A program made the translations under genes and the position numbers. From positions 20,003,501-20,067,500 of the forward strand of contig NW_026947507.1 in the NCBI RefSeq assembly GCF_034190915.1: 64,000 nucleotides of DNA, in the 5' to 3' direction. This DNA is from Cavia porcellus. Lineage: Eukaryota > Chordata > Mammalia > Rodentia > Caviidae. A model generated the notes under the pieces. It ran no database searches. It saw nothing but the letters and a program-made list of their open reading frames with translations, and was not told the origin of the DNA. Shown one piece after another: positions 1 through 13,335 of the stretch. The first letter of the stretch is position 1. Each line of letters begins with the position of its first letter.

Positions 1-2772
1 AAGTTCCTGTGGTCAATCATGTTTGTACAGTATATGTACTGAATCTCTCTTTTGGAGATGGAGAATATTTCATATTAAAATCTCTGGGTTTCATAGTAAG
101 GAAATGTGCTTGTGCTTGCTGAATCTACTGTTCCACAAGCTCATATCGTCATGGAACTTTTTTTTACATGACTTATCTATAAGATCTCATGAAATTAGTG
201 ATCTTTGAAACAGCTTTGAGAAACACTAGCCAGAAGGGTAATTTAAAGAACATCAGCATACCCCATCCCCAATTCTCCAATCATCCCTTGCTCTATTTGG
301 GGTGAGGTTCAGGGAAGGGGTTAAGAATGATGGCTGGAGAGATGGATATTCATTTCTAGAACTTGGTACGTTCCTTATTTATTCACAGTACTTTTGCCTA
401 CGTATATTTTGAAGGTCAGATTGCTCTTTACTTTAAAAACAAATTTGGTATCATTTTCCCATAAGATGTTATAGAATAAAAATAATACTCATGTTTTTGA
501 TGTAGAATTAGGGGGCAAAGCAAGAATCAGTCATAAAAGATCTTTCATCAGAATAATGTATGAAAATAAAAACATTGAAGACTATTTTGTAACCAGCCAG
601 CATGACAGGCTTCTCTATTTCCTCAAGAATGTGCTCTATCTACAAAGGAACATTATGATGAAAAGAATTGAGAGATCACTTAACTTATTTGCTTAATTTC
701 ACCAGTGAGGACTTAAAGACACAAAGAAAATAAATGCCATCAAATATTACCTGAACCTTTAGAAGATTTGAAAGCACAGAGCGTGTAATTTCCATTTCAC
801 TGATTCCCCTACACTTTGTTTCCAGTTAATGAATTTAAGTCCAGGAATAGTGTTCAGGGTTGGAAGAAAATAAAATGCATATTGATAACTAACTTGATCA
901 CATTGCTTATGAAACGCTGTCACATTCATTATCGCATCTGACAGCCACATTGGCCTTGTAAAGTGAATTGGGCAGTCCTTGCCTCCTTAATCATCAAGAT
1001 TTACAACCAAGCCTTAGGTGAGTTGATGTCTCTGAGTTTATGTCATGTTAAAATGTGAGGAAACCTAGTTATGCTTTCCAGAGCATAAGTCCAGGAACAG
1101 CTTATACAGACCACCGATACACTTTACCAAAACTATGATTCTGAGAAAATTGTTGCTGACTGGAAGTTGTACTCAGCTTTTAATTCTATTACCCATCAAT
1201 TGGAATTCCAAACTCACATTGTTAAAAATAATCATTTCCAGAAATTCTAAATGCTTAATCTGAATTAGGTCTAAAATAAAAGATAAACTTTCTGGTGTAT
1301 GAAGAGCTGTTCTAAAACCACTCTTCCAAAAGCTAAAGAAAACACAATTGGCACTGAAGTGGAGCCATTCTCCAAACAGCTCCCTTCAGCTGGAACGGAG
1401 ATCCCACTACACACAAGTGCGTAGAGCTTCATGGAAGATTAGAAAACATCTTCTGCAAACAGCACTCCCAGAACTATGGAAACCAGGTTGATACTACGTA
1501 AACATTTTGCACTACTTTGTAAATAGATAAAAATATCAGGTCAGTTCGTGTAAACAGGCCAACAGCAGGAGAAATCAACATCCTTCTCAGATGGAACTCT
1601 GGATAAACAGAGACACATTATTAAGATTTAGAATTGTATTTGACTGACCCCATGTAAGTGACATATTTTTTTTTTCTGAAGTAAGGTCCATTTGTTGAGA
1701 AACTAAGGCAGGATAACAGTAAATTCAAAGTAGCTCATAGGAGACTTTAAGAACTAGTCCATATAAGTTTCATATATGCCTATTCTAAAGCATTAAGTTC
1801 TTTCTTACCTGTTCTGTTACACACATAATAATAAAACCTGTAAAATACGATTCCTGGTCTTCAAAAACATATCTTCTATAGTCAAAAATATTTTAAACTT
1901 GTGAAACACTTAAGAAAATATAGTCATTTATAATTTCCCCTTCCTATAATGAAAGCAGTAAGAGGTAGATAGAATATAATACACAGTACACACCTGTGCC
2001 TGCCAATATGTGTCTCCATGAGATAAACTGCTGTCTATAAGAACTGTTTCTAAGACACCTCTTGTGATTTGCCTTAAGTTGTCTGGCATTTTATTTAGTT
2101 ACTTCTGTGCTGATGAGTTCGTGCAGGTTGCCATCACCTTTGCACAGGTGTAACTTAAGACAGAGCCTCACATCAGACACTTGCTGCTTGTCTCTAACTT
2201 GCTCTTCAATGAATTTTGGGTGGCACAGAAAACCTGCACGAACTGTTGACATTCATGTGTACATGCACAGAGAGACAAAAGAGTTAACACTGGGACAATC
2301 CTTGAAAAACAGAGCCATTTCCCAAGGGACTTTCCTCTATTATCTATCATAATGAGAGTTCTGAGAGTCACAAAGATGCTCAGAAAGTCACAGTGAAATC
2401 TGCAATATGTAAATTCAGTGGTCAACTTTAAAACATCTTTGTATGAGTGTTCTCTCCTTCCTGGTTTTACTGACCCTTGATTCTGTCCCTTGATCCTGCT
2501 ACCTAAAGAATATCTTCTGTTTAAACTCCCCACCTACAAGCTTTATCTGAGGTCTGCTTCAGGGAACACCATAATACAATTTGAATGGGCCTTCAATATA
2601 TAAATTATTTAATGCTGTTCAATCTAATTTCTATTTTTCACTCCTTTCAGTGATTCTTCCCTTAGACATGTGACTTTGAGAGTCTAGAAAAGATTTTAAT
2701 TGAAAGATGAATCACTATCCTTTTCAAATCATTTCCTTTAATTTATACTTAAAATTTACATGGAACTACAGC
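1..2772. other. Unassigned AT-rich DNA, no gene seen
   Basis: No exon, RNA gene or repeat family is recognised here. Reading frames are at most about 120 codons and start and stop at random. Two forkhead-type GTAAACA words at 1498-1504 and 1550-1556 sit in a slightly less AT-rich stretch (about 1340-1640) and are treated as a finding, not as a proven site. Confidence 0.6.
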
Positions 2773-2925
2773 TAACCATAAGAAGGAAAGAAGGAAGAAA
2801 GGAAAGAAGTCAGACAAGAAAAAAGGAGGAAAGGACAGAGGAAGGAAGATGAGGGGAGAGGAAGGGAAGGGAAGGAGGATGGGAGAAGGGGAACAAAGAG
2901 GGAAAAGTGGAAGAAATAAAGCCGT
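2773..2925. repeat. Purine-rich (GA/GGAA) low-complexity tract
   Basis: About 150 bases are almost only A and G on the plus strand, built from degenerate GGAA, GAAA and GGGA words. The antisense frame that reads through it (Ser/Pro/Phe/Leu-rich) is a product of the composition and not a gene. Such tracts are common old microsatellite remains and can adopt triplex structures. Confidence 0.85.
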
Positions 2926-5900
2926 TTTAATTTCTTGACAGAATCTGAGAAACTAGCATTTAAAGAGATCATTTCCTATAGTTAAGTTTTTGCAAGAGCA
3001 GCAAATCTAAAATGTTACTTTTAACCACGCTTTCCTTTATTTCACTTACCCTCTGGTTGCTTCTTTTTCCAGTTTCTAACATTCTGGATGTTTATGGTGG
3101 TAAATGAAACAGAGAATCAGGGATGGTGCAGGTGGCTGAGGAGGACAGAGATTAGGTTCAGTCAGACCCAGAGGAGTCCAGATACGCACTGACCGTGGCT
3201 TTGGGGCAGCATGGGATGAGTCCATGGCAGTTGTTTCCTGTTGGTGCTCCCAGCTCTGGATGTAGCAGAATTTTCAAAGAAAGCTACAGGTGGAGGTTTC
3301 AGTGATCTGGCTTAGGAACGGTGGCAAGTTTCTGCTCACTTTTCATCACTCCTTCCTTCTGATTTTCTTTCACCCCTGAATTTCCCCGTTTTACTCTTTG
3401 TATCCAATTCCCTCCTACTTGAAATATAAAGTATAGTTTTATTCTCCTGACTGCACATTGACTGACAGTCTATGTTTACTGTAACAATATCCAGTATCAT
3501 TCCTGATACAGAAGTATTTTCCCATGATGCTCAATTTTTTTTAACTTAGTTGATGAGTTTGCCTTGGATAATCAGGAATACACTCTCAGTTCTCTCAGTA
3601 CATGCTCTAACACATGAGGTTGACTTGAATTTAGGAAAGATTCATTGGCCCTCAACAGGGAAAATCCTATTTTATAAATGTATATGGTGGCCATGTTAGT
3701 ATAACACAAAAATATCAGATGTCAAATGGAAGTTTAGGTCCAGATGTTTTATACCCATGATGCCAAACATACATGCATTTGAAAACACCTCCGTGTTTGA
3801 CTCCAACCTTCCAGGAAGCTTGACATGCAGCTGCAGCTTCGGGAGCCACTCAGATGGTTGTAACTGTTTTGCTTTTAGCATGTGCCAGCAATGCAGTATC
3901 GTATTTCCATCATGCGTATCTCTATGGCACTCAGCCCGTTACAGTGCCTTTAAGGAAGACATTGATGAGTCCTCTGTGGTTTCTGAGAGAAGAGGTCAAC
4001 AGCGAGTGCTGTCAGAATTACATAGCACCAAGGGTAGACAAATAAAGAATGCTCAGAATACACGTATTAATATGCCGCAGTTAATATTTCTGCACAGTTT
4101 GTTTTCTCAGCAGTATTTTGCTGTCCAGGGACCAAAAAAATGTGTTTTGCTTTACAAGTGTGACATGATTGATGCTTCACTAGGAGAGACTTTTCATAAC
4201 ACAACAGATGTCTCCTGACATGAAAGTTATTGGTACAAGCGAACTACATTATTTCAATAATGTTAAAGCAAAAGATAGCAAGATAGTGTAGGGGAGGGCA
4301 GTGAAAAGACAGGGAAAGCATGCGTGAGCTAGAGAGGCAGGTAAACTCGGTCGGAATCTACAGGCGTAAGCCTACCATATTGACTTACTTCCCAGGACAC
4401 CACGACAGCCCAGAGCCTTCAGAAGGTTAGCATGCGAGCTTTCAAAAGTAGGTGTCCTTACATATTCATTTGTCAATTTTTTAGCACTCTTAGGCTTCCA
4501 CAACCTGAGTTAAGGTTCTCTTAACTTTAGTATATCAAAATGTCATCATGTACAAATTAAAAATGGTAATGCCCCTACATGATCATGGCAAGCTCAAAGC
4601 ATCATAAAATATATGGCACATTGAACATTTAAATTTTTGTCCTGCTGATAATTTAGCTGTCAAATTTCACATATATATGTTTGGTGGAAGTGGCACATAG
4701 ATTTAGAATTAATGAACCTGCTGGAGAAAGATGAGAAAAGACTGTTATGTGGGTCTCCATAGGAAAGGGAAGTCCTATATTTAAAAACAAAATAAAATGA
4801 AATAAAACACCCTTAAATTACAGCTGAAATTTATCTCATAAAAATTTGCATTCATTCATCTCATCAATACAGTTATCAATATCCTTAATATCTAACAATA
4901 AATCTTACTCTATTTCTCTACGCATGCAACTGAAAAGATGATGGTGCCTTCAATTATGCACAAAGTAATACATTGGGAGGGGGGTTTAACTATTCTTAGA
5001 ATATTTTTCAGCAACTGGACATGGCTTGAATCTCTGTCTCTTATATTCAGAGTCTGAATGTGTTCACAAGCTATCATCTAGCCCTGGTTCCCTTTATTCC
5101 AGATTTGTTATTACCTACTATTATTTTTTGTCACATCTCATCAGTATTGAGTTTGTGTCTTAAGAAAGCTTAAAAGCATTTTCTCTCCATATTCCACTTT
5201 TGACTATTTCCAATTCTACTTACACAGCAGAGTTTCAGAGTAACCTGCTTTCAATCTTTTGCACGGGGCCTGCCAGCCTGGAAGCATTTAAAAAGATCCA
5301 GTGTTTTGGGGTCCTCTTACAAGACAGTATTGATTAACAATAGATCTTGCCAAACACACAACAACAATAACAACAAAGGCATACTCATCACTAGTTTGAT
5401 CTCAAATTTTTTCAGTCAAAACTGTGAGTTCATCTAATAGTTTAGACATATTTTATATTCATCGGCATTCAATTGTCAGTAAAATAGATGTCCAAATTTC
5501 AGACACCCAGTAAGATATTGGAAATCCATGACGCCTTCTCACCTTTTCTTATAGAACAATTTAATAAACTTTGCTGGGGAATTTGAATCTACTTTCTCTT
5601 GTGACAGCTAATAAATATTTTAAAATTTATTATTTTCTTGAATATGAGTGATTGATATACAACAAATTCTGAAAGTCTCAAGGAATTTTGATAATTTTAT
5701 ATCATAATAAATTGAAACTTTCACATTGCCTTCCAGAACTGTAGACACACTATAAACTAAAATGTAAATAGAATGAAGAACATGTAGGTGTGTTTGTTGG
5801 AATTTCCTTCTGTAAATGTGTATTTGTGATAAAGCAAATAAACAAAAGCAAACATGAAAGCAGCACATTTAAAATTTAGAAGTAAGGACAAAGCGCATTG

Positions 5901-6860
5901 AGTTAATGCCGGTGTCAAACACTGGTTTTGTAATTCTTATAATGGTTTAGCTTAAGTTAAATTGTAACCTTCAGAATGAGAGCAAAACATTTAGGGAAAA
6001 AGAATGTAAAAATACAAAATAAGAGATTCCCCTGAACTATTGCTACCAGGAGAGGTGTTAATCTGTATACAACAAAAAAACATCAACATGGCTGGATTTA
6101 TTTTTTAGAAAATGTACTTTGAGCCAGGGAATGAATTCTTCCCATGAGAAAATGCAGAATATAACCTTCTTCTTTGCTTCAGCAAAACAAGCAGTTCAGA
6201 TAGAGCTGAGAATAAAATTCATGGGGCAGAGACTTTGGAATCCATCCATTCCCATGAAACATTCCCAGTTTGGCAACCGGCTCTCTCCAGAGCACTTTAA
6301 ATTTGTGTAAAGCAGTTATTAATAAAGCTTTAATAGTTCGAGTAAACTCGGGCAATTGCATCAACAGATATGGTAAATCTGAAAATAGTTAGAATGTTAC
6401 TGGATAGTAAAAAGCTAGCATAGTAGTGTGGAACATGTACAAGAATAAATCAAACATGCTAGAAAAGACACCTAGACCTGAGCAGGGCTATTCTCTCCAT
6501 CCCAATAACAAACCGTTGCAAGTTCCCAGGGAAGAGGAAATAGACATTAAAACTCCTCATCTGAACATTGCACTGTATCCATTTGGTTCTCTTTCTAAGA
6601 GATAGCAGCAGACATTCTTAATGTACCCTGTTAAATATTTTTCTATAATCTCATGTTTGAACACTTTGAATCAGGAACCAGAAATAGGAACCAGATCAAT
6701 GCTATATGTCACTGAGTATCTTCTTGTCTTATGAACACCTTCAGTAAATAAGATAGACCTCAGTTCAATTTACTAAAGTTAATTTTGACTTATTAAAACA
6801 AAAAATTTAATTTACATAAATCCATGAAGTTCAATTAATAGCTTATTTTATTAACCTTTT
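2926..6860. other. Unassigned AT-rich DNA, no gene seen
   Basis: I recognise no gene or repeat family in this stretch. The largest frame is at 3757-4218 (153 codons, plus strand). It has no signal peptide, domain or motif I can name, and nothing beside it suggests a promoter or exon structure, so I take it as a chance frame. Confidence 0.55.
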
Positions 6861-6945
6861 AACTTGTTTGTGAGGCTAAAGATTGAACTCAGGGTCATGT
6901 GACTGCTAGGCAAGCTCTCTACCACTGAGCTACATTTTCAGCCCA
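6861..6945 (-). repeat. ID SINE (tRNA-Ala-like), antisense, old
   Basis: On the minus strand the sequence starts with a GGGCTGAAAATGTAGCTCAGTGG-like head, which holds the Pol III A box, and has a B box-like GAGTTCAATC about 40 bases on. This is the tRNA-Ala-like plan of rodent ID elements. It differs from the 35.5 kb copy at many positions, so it is an old insertion. A short shared word, AACTTG, lies on both sides but is too short to be a sure target site duplication. Confidence 0.75.
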
Positions 6946-7895
6946 CAAACTTGATAAGCATCAAAAGAAATACTTTGGATAATTATACTTAATTTTATCT
7001 ATTACTTTACTGTATTTGGTTGCCTCCTCAAATACTTCTTACAAACCTATGTATTTAAGCATTCTTATAAGTATAATTAACTGACTTTTAAATTATAATA
7101 AAATAGTTTACTAATGATGCACTTTCTTGTATTTTGTTTAAAATTTTGAGTCTAACTCAAATTTTTATCATTTTGTAAACTGGAACATTAGTGAAATCTC
7201 ATACTCTCTGAAACAACAATATCATTATAAATACTTAAATAGCACATACATTAAAGTAAATTTCAAACAATAAAAAATTTTAACACTTTGAATTTATTAC
7301 TTTTTTAATTATACCTGATTGGGGTTAAACCATATGCCCAATATATTTAATATATAGATAAATTTGATTTTTGACTGAGTTCCACCACAACAGGAGAAAT
7401 CATTTTTAACTGTCTTTTTTTTTCACTCTATTACCATCCATTCCGATTGGTTGGTTCTAGTAGCAGTTTGGTAAGAATTAAAATCTCTGTTTTGTAGTAA
7501 TTTTTGCATTTCTGTGGTAAAAATACTCGCCATGAGCTCTTTCAAAACACTACAGATTTAATAATAAACATAAAATTTCCAGCATTTTAACCATTCGTTT
7601 TCCTGAGCTAGTATGAACAGGCTTTCACATGCTACTAGTTGTTTCCTATACTGTACGGCCCTGTACTAGTTATTAAATTTTTTTAACAGCAGTTTTTATT
7701 AGAAGTTCAGTTGTAGTAATAGACTTGAAAACATATTTGCTATATATACATGACTAGTAATAAAGTAAAGGGCCATAACCACTTTAGATATTACTTTGGT
7801 ATTTCCCCAAAATGTTAAACAGAGTTACAACATTTCACAGTAACTACTCTTTAGGTATTCTTGGCCAAACGAAAACATATGTCATGCAAATATAT

Positions 7896-7931
7896 ATTAT
7901 GATGTTGGTATATATATGCCAACATCATAAT
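7896..7931. repeat. 36-base imperfect palindrome (hairpin)
   Basis: The arm ATTATGATGTTGG (7896-7908) is exactly complementary to CCAACATCATAAT (7919-7931). The spacer is an AT alternation that is itself self-complementary except for one G:T-type pair, so the whole 36 bases can fold back. The hairpin ends right where an L1 3' fragment begins. Its origin is unknown: it may be the scar of a DNA transposon end or a palindromic insertion. Confidence 0.9.
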
Positions 7932-8410
7932 GACCACAAAAATTTGGAAACAGACCGAAGGTCCTTTGATTTATGAATCAATAATCAAAATGGGTTATAC
8001 TCATACAGTGAAGTATGATTTAGAAACAAAAAGGAGTAAAGTAGTAAAACATGCCATAAAATGGATTAATCTAAAATATGCTTAATTAAATAAGCTAGAC
8101 AGAAAAGGCCACATATTGAATAATATATATCGTAGCATCATATCTAAGTTTATATGTCTAGGAAATGTAAATCTGTGTAGACAGAAAGTAGGTTAGCAGT
8201 TTTTTAGGGTTAGACGTGGTGCTATTGAGGGCTTAGGAGTAGGAAATGATTGCTGGTGGATGCAACTTTCTTCCAGGATGATGAAAATATTCTAAAATTA
8301 AGATATAGTATTAATTGTGCAAATAAGTAAACAATAGAACCATTGAATTGTCCACTTAAAGCAAGTGAACTTTATGGCATAAGAATAGTATTTTAATAAA
8401 GCTGACCAAA
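7932..8410 (+). mobile_element. L1 (L1M-type) 3' end fragment
   Basis: The order of landmarks matches the 3' part of old mammalian L1 elements: a GGAAACAG...AAGGTCC stretch, a degraded 'dummy target' sequence, AAAAGGCCACATATTG, then a GTTAGCAG...GGG region and an AATAAAGC end. No coding frame survives. It is sense on the plus strand and 5' truncated, as most L1 copies are. Confidence 0.7.
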
Positions 8411-8473
8411 ATATGTATTTTCTGAAACAAAATAGTTTTATTTCTTGCCAGTGTAACAACTTAGAGATAATAT

Positions 8474-8830
8474 GTGATATGGATATACAATGGCATACTA
8501 TTCAGCCATAAAGAAGAACAAAGCCATGTCATTTGCCAGAAAGTGGGTGGAATCAGAGATCATCATGTTAAGCAAAGCAAGGAAGACGCAGGCAGACAAG
8601 TTTACCATGTTTTCTCTAGTATGGGGAGTAGAGAAAAAGAGATGACATTAAAGTAGAAGAGGACTGTTAATGAAGACACAGAGGTATGAGGAGAGAGAAG
8701 GTACAATAGAGGGTATTACAGAGGGCTGAAAAGATCAAACTACATTATATACACATGTAGAAATGTCACAATGAAAGCCATTGTTTTGTATAGGTAATAT
8801 GAGCTAATAATCATAATAAAATGACAACAA
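8474..8830 (+). mobile_element. L1 3' end fragment, second copy
   Basis: This begins with the L1 landmark TACTATTCAGCCATAAAGAA, passes through GTCATTTGCC and ATCATGTTAAGCAAA, and ends with an AT-rich terminus of the form GCTAATAATCATAATAAAA. It is a different L1 subfamily from the fragment just upstream and has the same orientation. The 60-codon frame inside it is noncoding. Confidence 0.8.
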
Positions 8831-11499
8831 TGGCAACAAAAATAACAACAACCAGAGTTTAGTGGAGAGTAGAGGGAGGATTCTTCTCCCCTGGATTAAC
8901 GAGACTTATTTTTCCATCTCCAAAATGTGGTTTCTATTTTAAAATCCAAGGCAGTTGTCCCCACATGTGCCATCTCTCAACCAGCAGGAAAGAGGAAAAA
9001 TTCATAGTATTCCCCATTCAACATATTCTGATGGAAAGAATCCAGAAGAGCATAATACATTTGTACTTACAATTTACTTAAAAGGCCATACCTGTAACCA
9101 AATCTAAGACATATATTCTCCAGAAGAGTTACCATGCACCCACCCAAATCTCAGCACATCTAAATATTTGAACCAAGAAAAAATGGATATTTAATTTATC
9201 AAGTGAATCTGCAATACCCTCTAATGAAATAAGTTTACCTTATTGAGATAATTTGGGGTCATTAGCCCAAGAAAATGGATATTGCCTCTCAGACAATGAT
9301 GTTTTACAATTCTTGCAAACTCTTATAATATGAAATATTAGTCTTATGGTCACCTGTAATAGCACTAGAGACTCAAAGTTCAAGTTTATTAACAAGTACT
9401 CTTGAAGAGTTTGCCTTTGAATTCTGATAACATCTCATCAAATTTTGAAAGCTGATTTGGATTTGTAACTCTCTCACCTCATCACTTTACCATTAAATTG
9501 GGTTCAATGAACATGTTTCTTGATTCTCTCACTAATTCTTTTCATATTCATCCTATCGGGTTACACTTCAACTTTATTTACACTTAAATGACTTTTAGTT
9601 GCATGTCGTATATCTATAAAAGCCACATTTGGCTCTTTAGTTGCAGATATGAAGGCACAATCATAACCAAGGTTTTAGGTTCCGAGGGCGAAGAACCATA
9701 TTAATAGCATCACTAGTGAGTATAATCTTAAAGCTCATGCTTTCCTTGGTAGACTAAATTCAAAATCATTTTTGTTTCCAGTAAAGGAAGAACTGAGAAT
9801 GCCTAGGGAAATTAGGATGTTAATCAGGTCAAGCATGTCACTATTGGTGAACCAAGAAAATAAATATATATCTAATAATGATTTCAATTGCTAACATACA
9901 AGAAGAGGGCTATCAATGACACATATGCTTTCCCCATCTATATAGACACTGTTATGACAATAATTCTTGAAGAAACTGGAGTCACATATCAGTGTGAACT
10001 TTCTCTACCTATTGGCAACAAAAAAAATGAGAAAGTACTCTTATAGCATATTATATAGTGATCACAAATTCCAGGAGTATTTATCTCTGAAGAAAACACA
10101 TTTTATTTTCAGGAGAAAGAAAAAAAACTCTCATCTATAGTTCTTGCATGGTAATCTTTCGTATAAAAATTAAACTTAGGTTGTACTGTATGTGGCAGTA
10201 GGATTATCTTTTACCCTGTATATCTGCTATTTTCCTGATCTTCTGTATTATCGGATGCATTTTTCCAGGACTCCTCTGGTGAACACCTCCAGGTTTGATA
10301 AAGGCACAAAATGTAATCAAGACATTTGTCTTGTTTTTCCTTTATTTGAAGTGACTATAGATCCCTAAGTAGGGACGTCCCTAAGTGAGGACATACACTG
10401 TTGTAGGGAATCACCAACCCTATGTGCCCTTGTGTACATTGTAATGGCTGAATTTGGAGTGCTATTAGCAGACGACATGCACTTTCCAAGTTATCTTGTA
10501 ACAGCACTTCTAGGAGATAATTTACACATCAGATGGAATATGCTCTTTGAGCTTCTGCATCAAAAGTAATTGTGCCTACTCATCGCATATGTGGGTTTCA
10601 TTAAGGCAGCTTGTCAGCACGACAAATGATTTCCTTCATGTAAGCTTCAGCTTTAGAAGCCAATGAGAGAAAAATGTTCTTAAAATGAATACATGTGAGT
10701 TTTAGCTACAGTATTTATTTTTCTCCTTATATTCACCCATGTAAAATATATGCCTACAATCACAAACATATAAATGTGGCATGTATGTTTATATATGTGT
10801 ATATGTGTACATATATATTTTATGCTTTAATACAAACTGAAAATTTTAATGAGACTCGAGGTACAGCCTATTTTTAAGAACCCTAATTCAGGTGTTTTCT
10901 TTCACTGCAGGTATTTTATTCTGTTTTTACTTTTATCCATTAAAATTCTGGATGGCTAGTCTGTCCTTTGCTTGATGTCGAAAAAGTGGAGATGTGAAAT
11001 TAGCTTCAACTCAACAAGACAAAATATTTGAACAAGAAGCACTAATTTCTTTTAGTCAATAATAAATTTTGATACACGTGTCCAAACTTGAAATAAATTT
11101 TAAAGCTTACTTCTCCCTAGAATTGCTTTGTAACAGATGTGTGACTTAGTCAATGAAAGAATGGATAAAACTTTTTGAATTAGAATTCTGAAAGTTAGTA
11201 AGCTGGTAACCTATGCTTGCAGCAGACACAGACACCAAGGCTGCACGCCCTATTCCAGAGCGTGGGTGGCCAGTGATGAGTTAGTCAGCCCCATGGGTAA
11301 GACACTCAAAAAGTTGGAAGAGCTGGTCTTGGGTGGAAGAATTCATCAATAAAATATGGTGCCTTCATATACTGATTATTTTAAGCTGAAGGAAACTGAG
11401 AAAAGCACAGAAGTGAAATATTCTCTTTGATGTGTTCTTGTTCTTTTCTGTGGACTTTTCCCACCTTTCTACTCAGAAACCATATAAAGAAAAAATTCT
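8831..11499. other. Unassigned AT-rich DNA
   Basis: No gene or repeat family is recognised. A small 16-base tandem duplication lies at 10362-10393 and includes a perfect 14-base palindrome at 10369-10382. TA/TG-rich words occur near 10770-10830. Confidence 0.55.
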
Positions 11500-11870
11500 G
11501 GCTCACTTCTCCTAAGAGTAGGTTTAAGATCTTTATTTTAGAGAGGTCTTACGCTATACCAAAAGGTGAAATTATCTGAATAAACTGGCCTTGCTAAGTT
11601 CCTGCCTTTAGCTTCTAAATCCCTTGTCCAATCACATTCCTACACACCTGTCTTTTTATCAACTCTGTGCATAAAAATTGCAGTTTTCTCTGGGTCTTTG
11701 AGTAATTTCTAAAGGTTTCTGGGTCGTGTATAATGTTATTAAATTAGTAATATTTTCCTTTGTTAATCTTTGTTGGGTGTCACCCATGAACCTTGATATG
11801 GATGAAGAATAGACTATTTCCTTCCCTAGAAAGGAAATAGATAAAAAGGAAAATTTTTTATGTAACCAGT
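11500..11870 (+). mobile_element. Possible old ERVL-class LTR remnant
   Basis: The block has the style of an LTR U3-R-U5 end: a pyrimidine-rich stretch, TGCATAAAAATTG as a possible TATA-like element, then GGGTCTTTGAG...GGTTTCTGGGTC and a CTTTGTTAATCTTTG stretch. I cannot name the family and see no clear terminal repeats or target duplication. The assignment is a guess from general shape. Confidence 0.3.
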
Positions 11871-13272
11871 GGAAATCTGGAGAGCATATCAGGCATGTGG
11901 CCAAACCAGGGAAAAGTGAGAGTAAAGTGTGAGTAGTACTTTCTCCTGACTAAACTGCTTAAATTTAGGATTTGTTCTTAATACTCAGAAACCTCACACT
12001 AAATGAATTAATATAAAAATAATATAAAATTGGTTGTCAGAAGTGGAACTCCAACAGAGAAAAAGAAACTATGAAAATGTTTAGGGCAACAGGGTAAATG
12101 ATCCTATTCAGATTTCTAAGGCGAACACGGGGTTGATGACACACTGAATTTGAAAGTGGAAATTAGAATATTAATTTGTGAAACTGGAGATGTGGGAGCT
12201 GTGATTCCAGCTACTGCTACTTGGAAGATGAATTGGAGAAAATAAGCAAGAAAAAGGTCATTGGCAGGCAAGTATCTAAATGCTCTTTTTGATTAAAACA
12301 AAAATACAGTCAAAGGAATCACTTCATAACTCAAAACCCTATCAAACAAGAGATCAAATGTTACAGTCAAATAGCCAGTGGATTTTTCTTTTTTCATAGT
12401 TTGTAAATATCAGAAAGAAAATGAACAATGTCTACAATGACTGTATATGCTGATATGAACTATAAAATAAATGTCAGAATTATGATACTGAGTAAAGTTT
12501 TCTATTCTACATTTTCCTTATGTGTTAAATTCAAAATGTCTGTAAAAAAAAGAAAAGAATAAATGAAAATGAAATAATGTACATACTTCTCTTTCATACA
12601 TTGCCATGGAAGAACCATCTGTAAACTTGTCAGGAGGCCAAAGTTTTCATAAGCGTGCCTACTAGTGACCATGCAGACTGCGGAAAAGAAGGAGGCCACC
12701 ACGTGGGGAGCACTTTTTGCTTGCTTTAAATATGTGATGCCATATAAGCATGATAAAGCTTGAGTAAGTTGAGTGAATTATTGCCACTTTATAGCTGAAG
12801 ACAGCAAAGCTCAGAGAACTTCACATGACTATCGCCTATTTTAGGAGAATCAATGTGCAGATTTCTCAACCACTGTAATTTTTTTTGGTGAGTATATTTC
12901 CATCTGAATCTTATACTGAGGCCTTTAATATTATCATGTTCAGATAATTCCAATAATCTGATGCTCATCTTGATCAGATATTCACTTAAGTCTACAAAAA
13001 TCAAAGGCTTTTTGTTTTCCATGACAAAGCTAAAATTTTGCAGGGATTCTTGGGATCCTTGGTGAGTGACTTGAGAACTGTGGTTTGTGAGTCAATGGTT
13101 TTGTGGGTTGGCAGAAAAAGAAATTGTTGGGATGTTTCAAAGTGAGATAGTAATGGCACTTAAACTATATACAGGACAATCTATCATTAATACTATTGAA
13201 GACTATTTTCCAGGCAATGAGCAAATATTTTTAAATTACTAAGATGGTTAATTTGAACAACTCTGCAAATCT
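11871..13272. other. Unassigned AT-rich DNA
   Basis: No gene is seen. A faint B1-like phrase near 12190-12230 (GTGATTCCAGCTACT) is too degenerate to call. Frames here are under 80 codons. Confidence 0.55.
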
Positions 13273-13286
13273 CTGTGTGTGGGTGT

Positions 13287-13333
<47 letters not shown>
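13273..13333. repeat. (GT)n microsatellite
   Basis: A GT dinucleotide run is preceded by a short GGGTGT variant stretch. The Cys/Val repeat frame at 13244-13456 is produced by this run and is not a protein. It is long and almost pure, so it is probably length-variable between individuals. Confidence 0.97.

Positions 13334-13335
<2 letters not shown>

Noticed and set aside
3757..4218. 153-codon plus-strand frame
   Set aside because: No domain, signal or motif is recognised, and no exon context is visible. Frames of this size are expected by chance in 64 kb on two strands.
12190..12240. B1-like phrase GTGATTCCAGCTACT
   Set aside because: The match ends after about 20 bases and the rest of a B1 cannot be traced.
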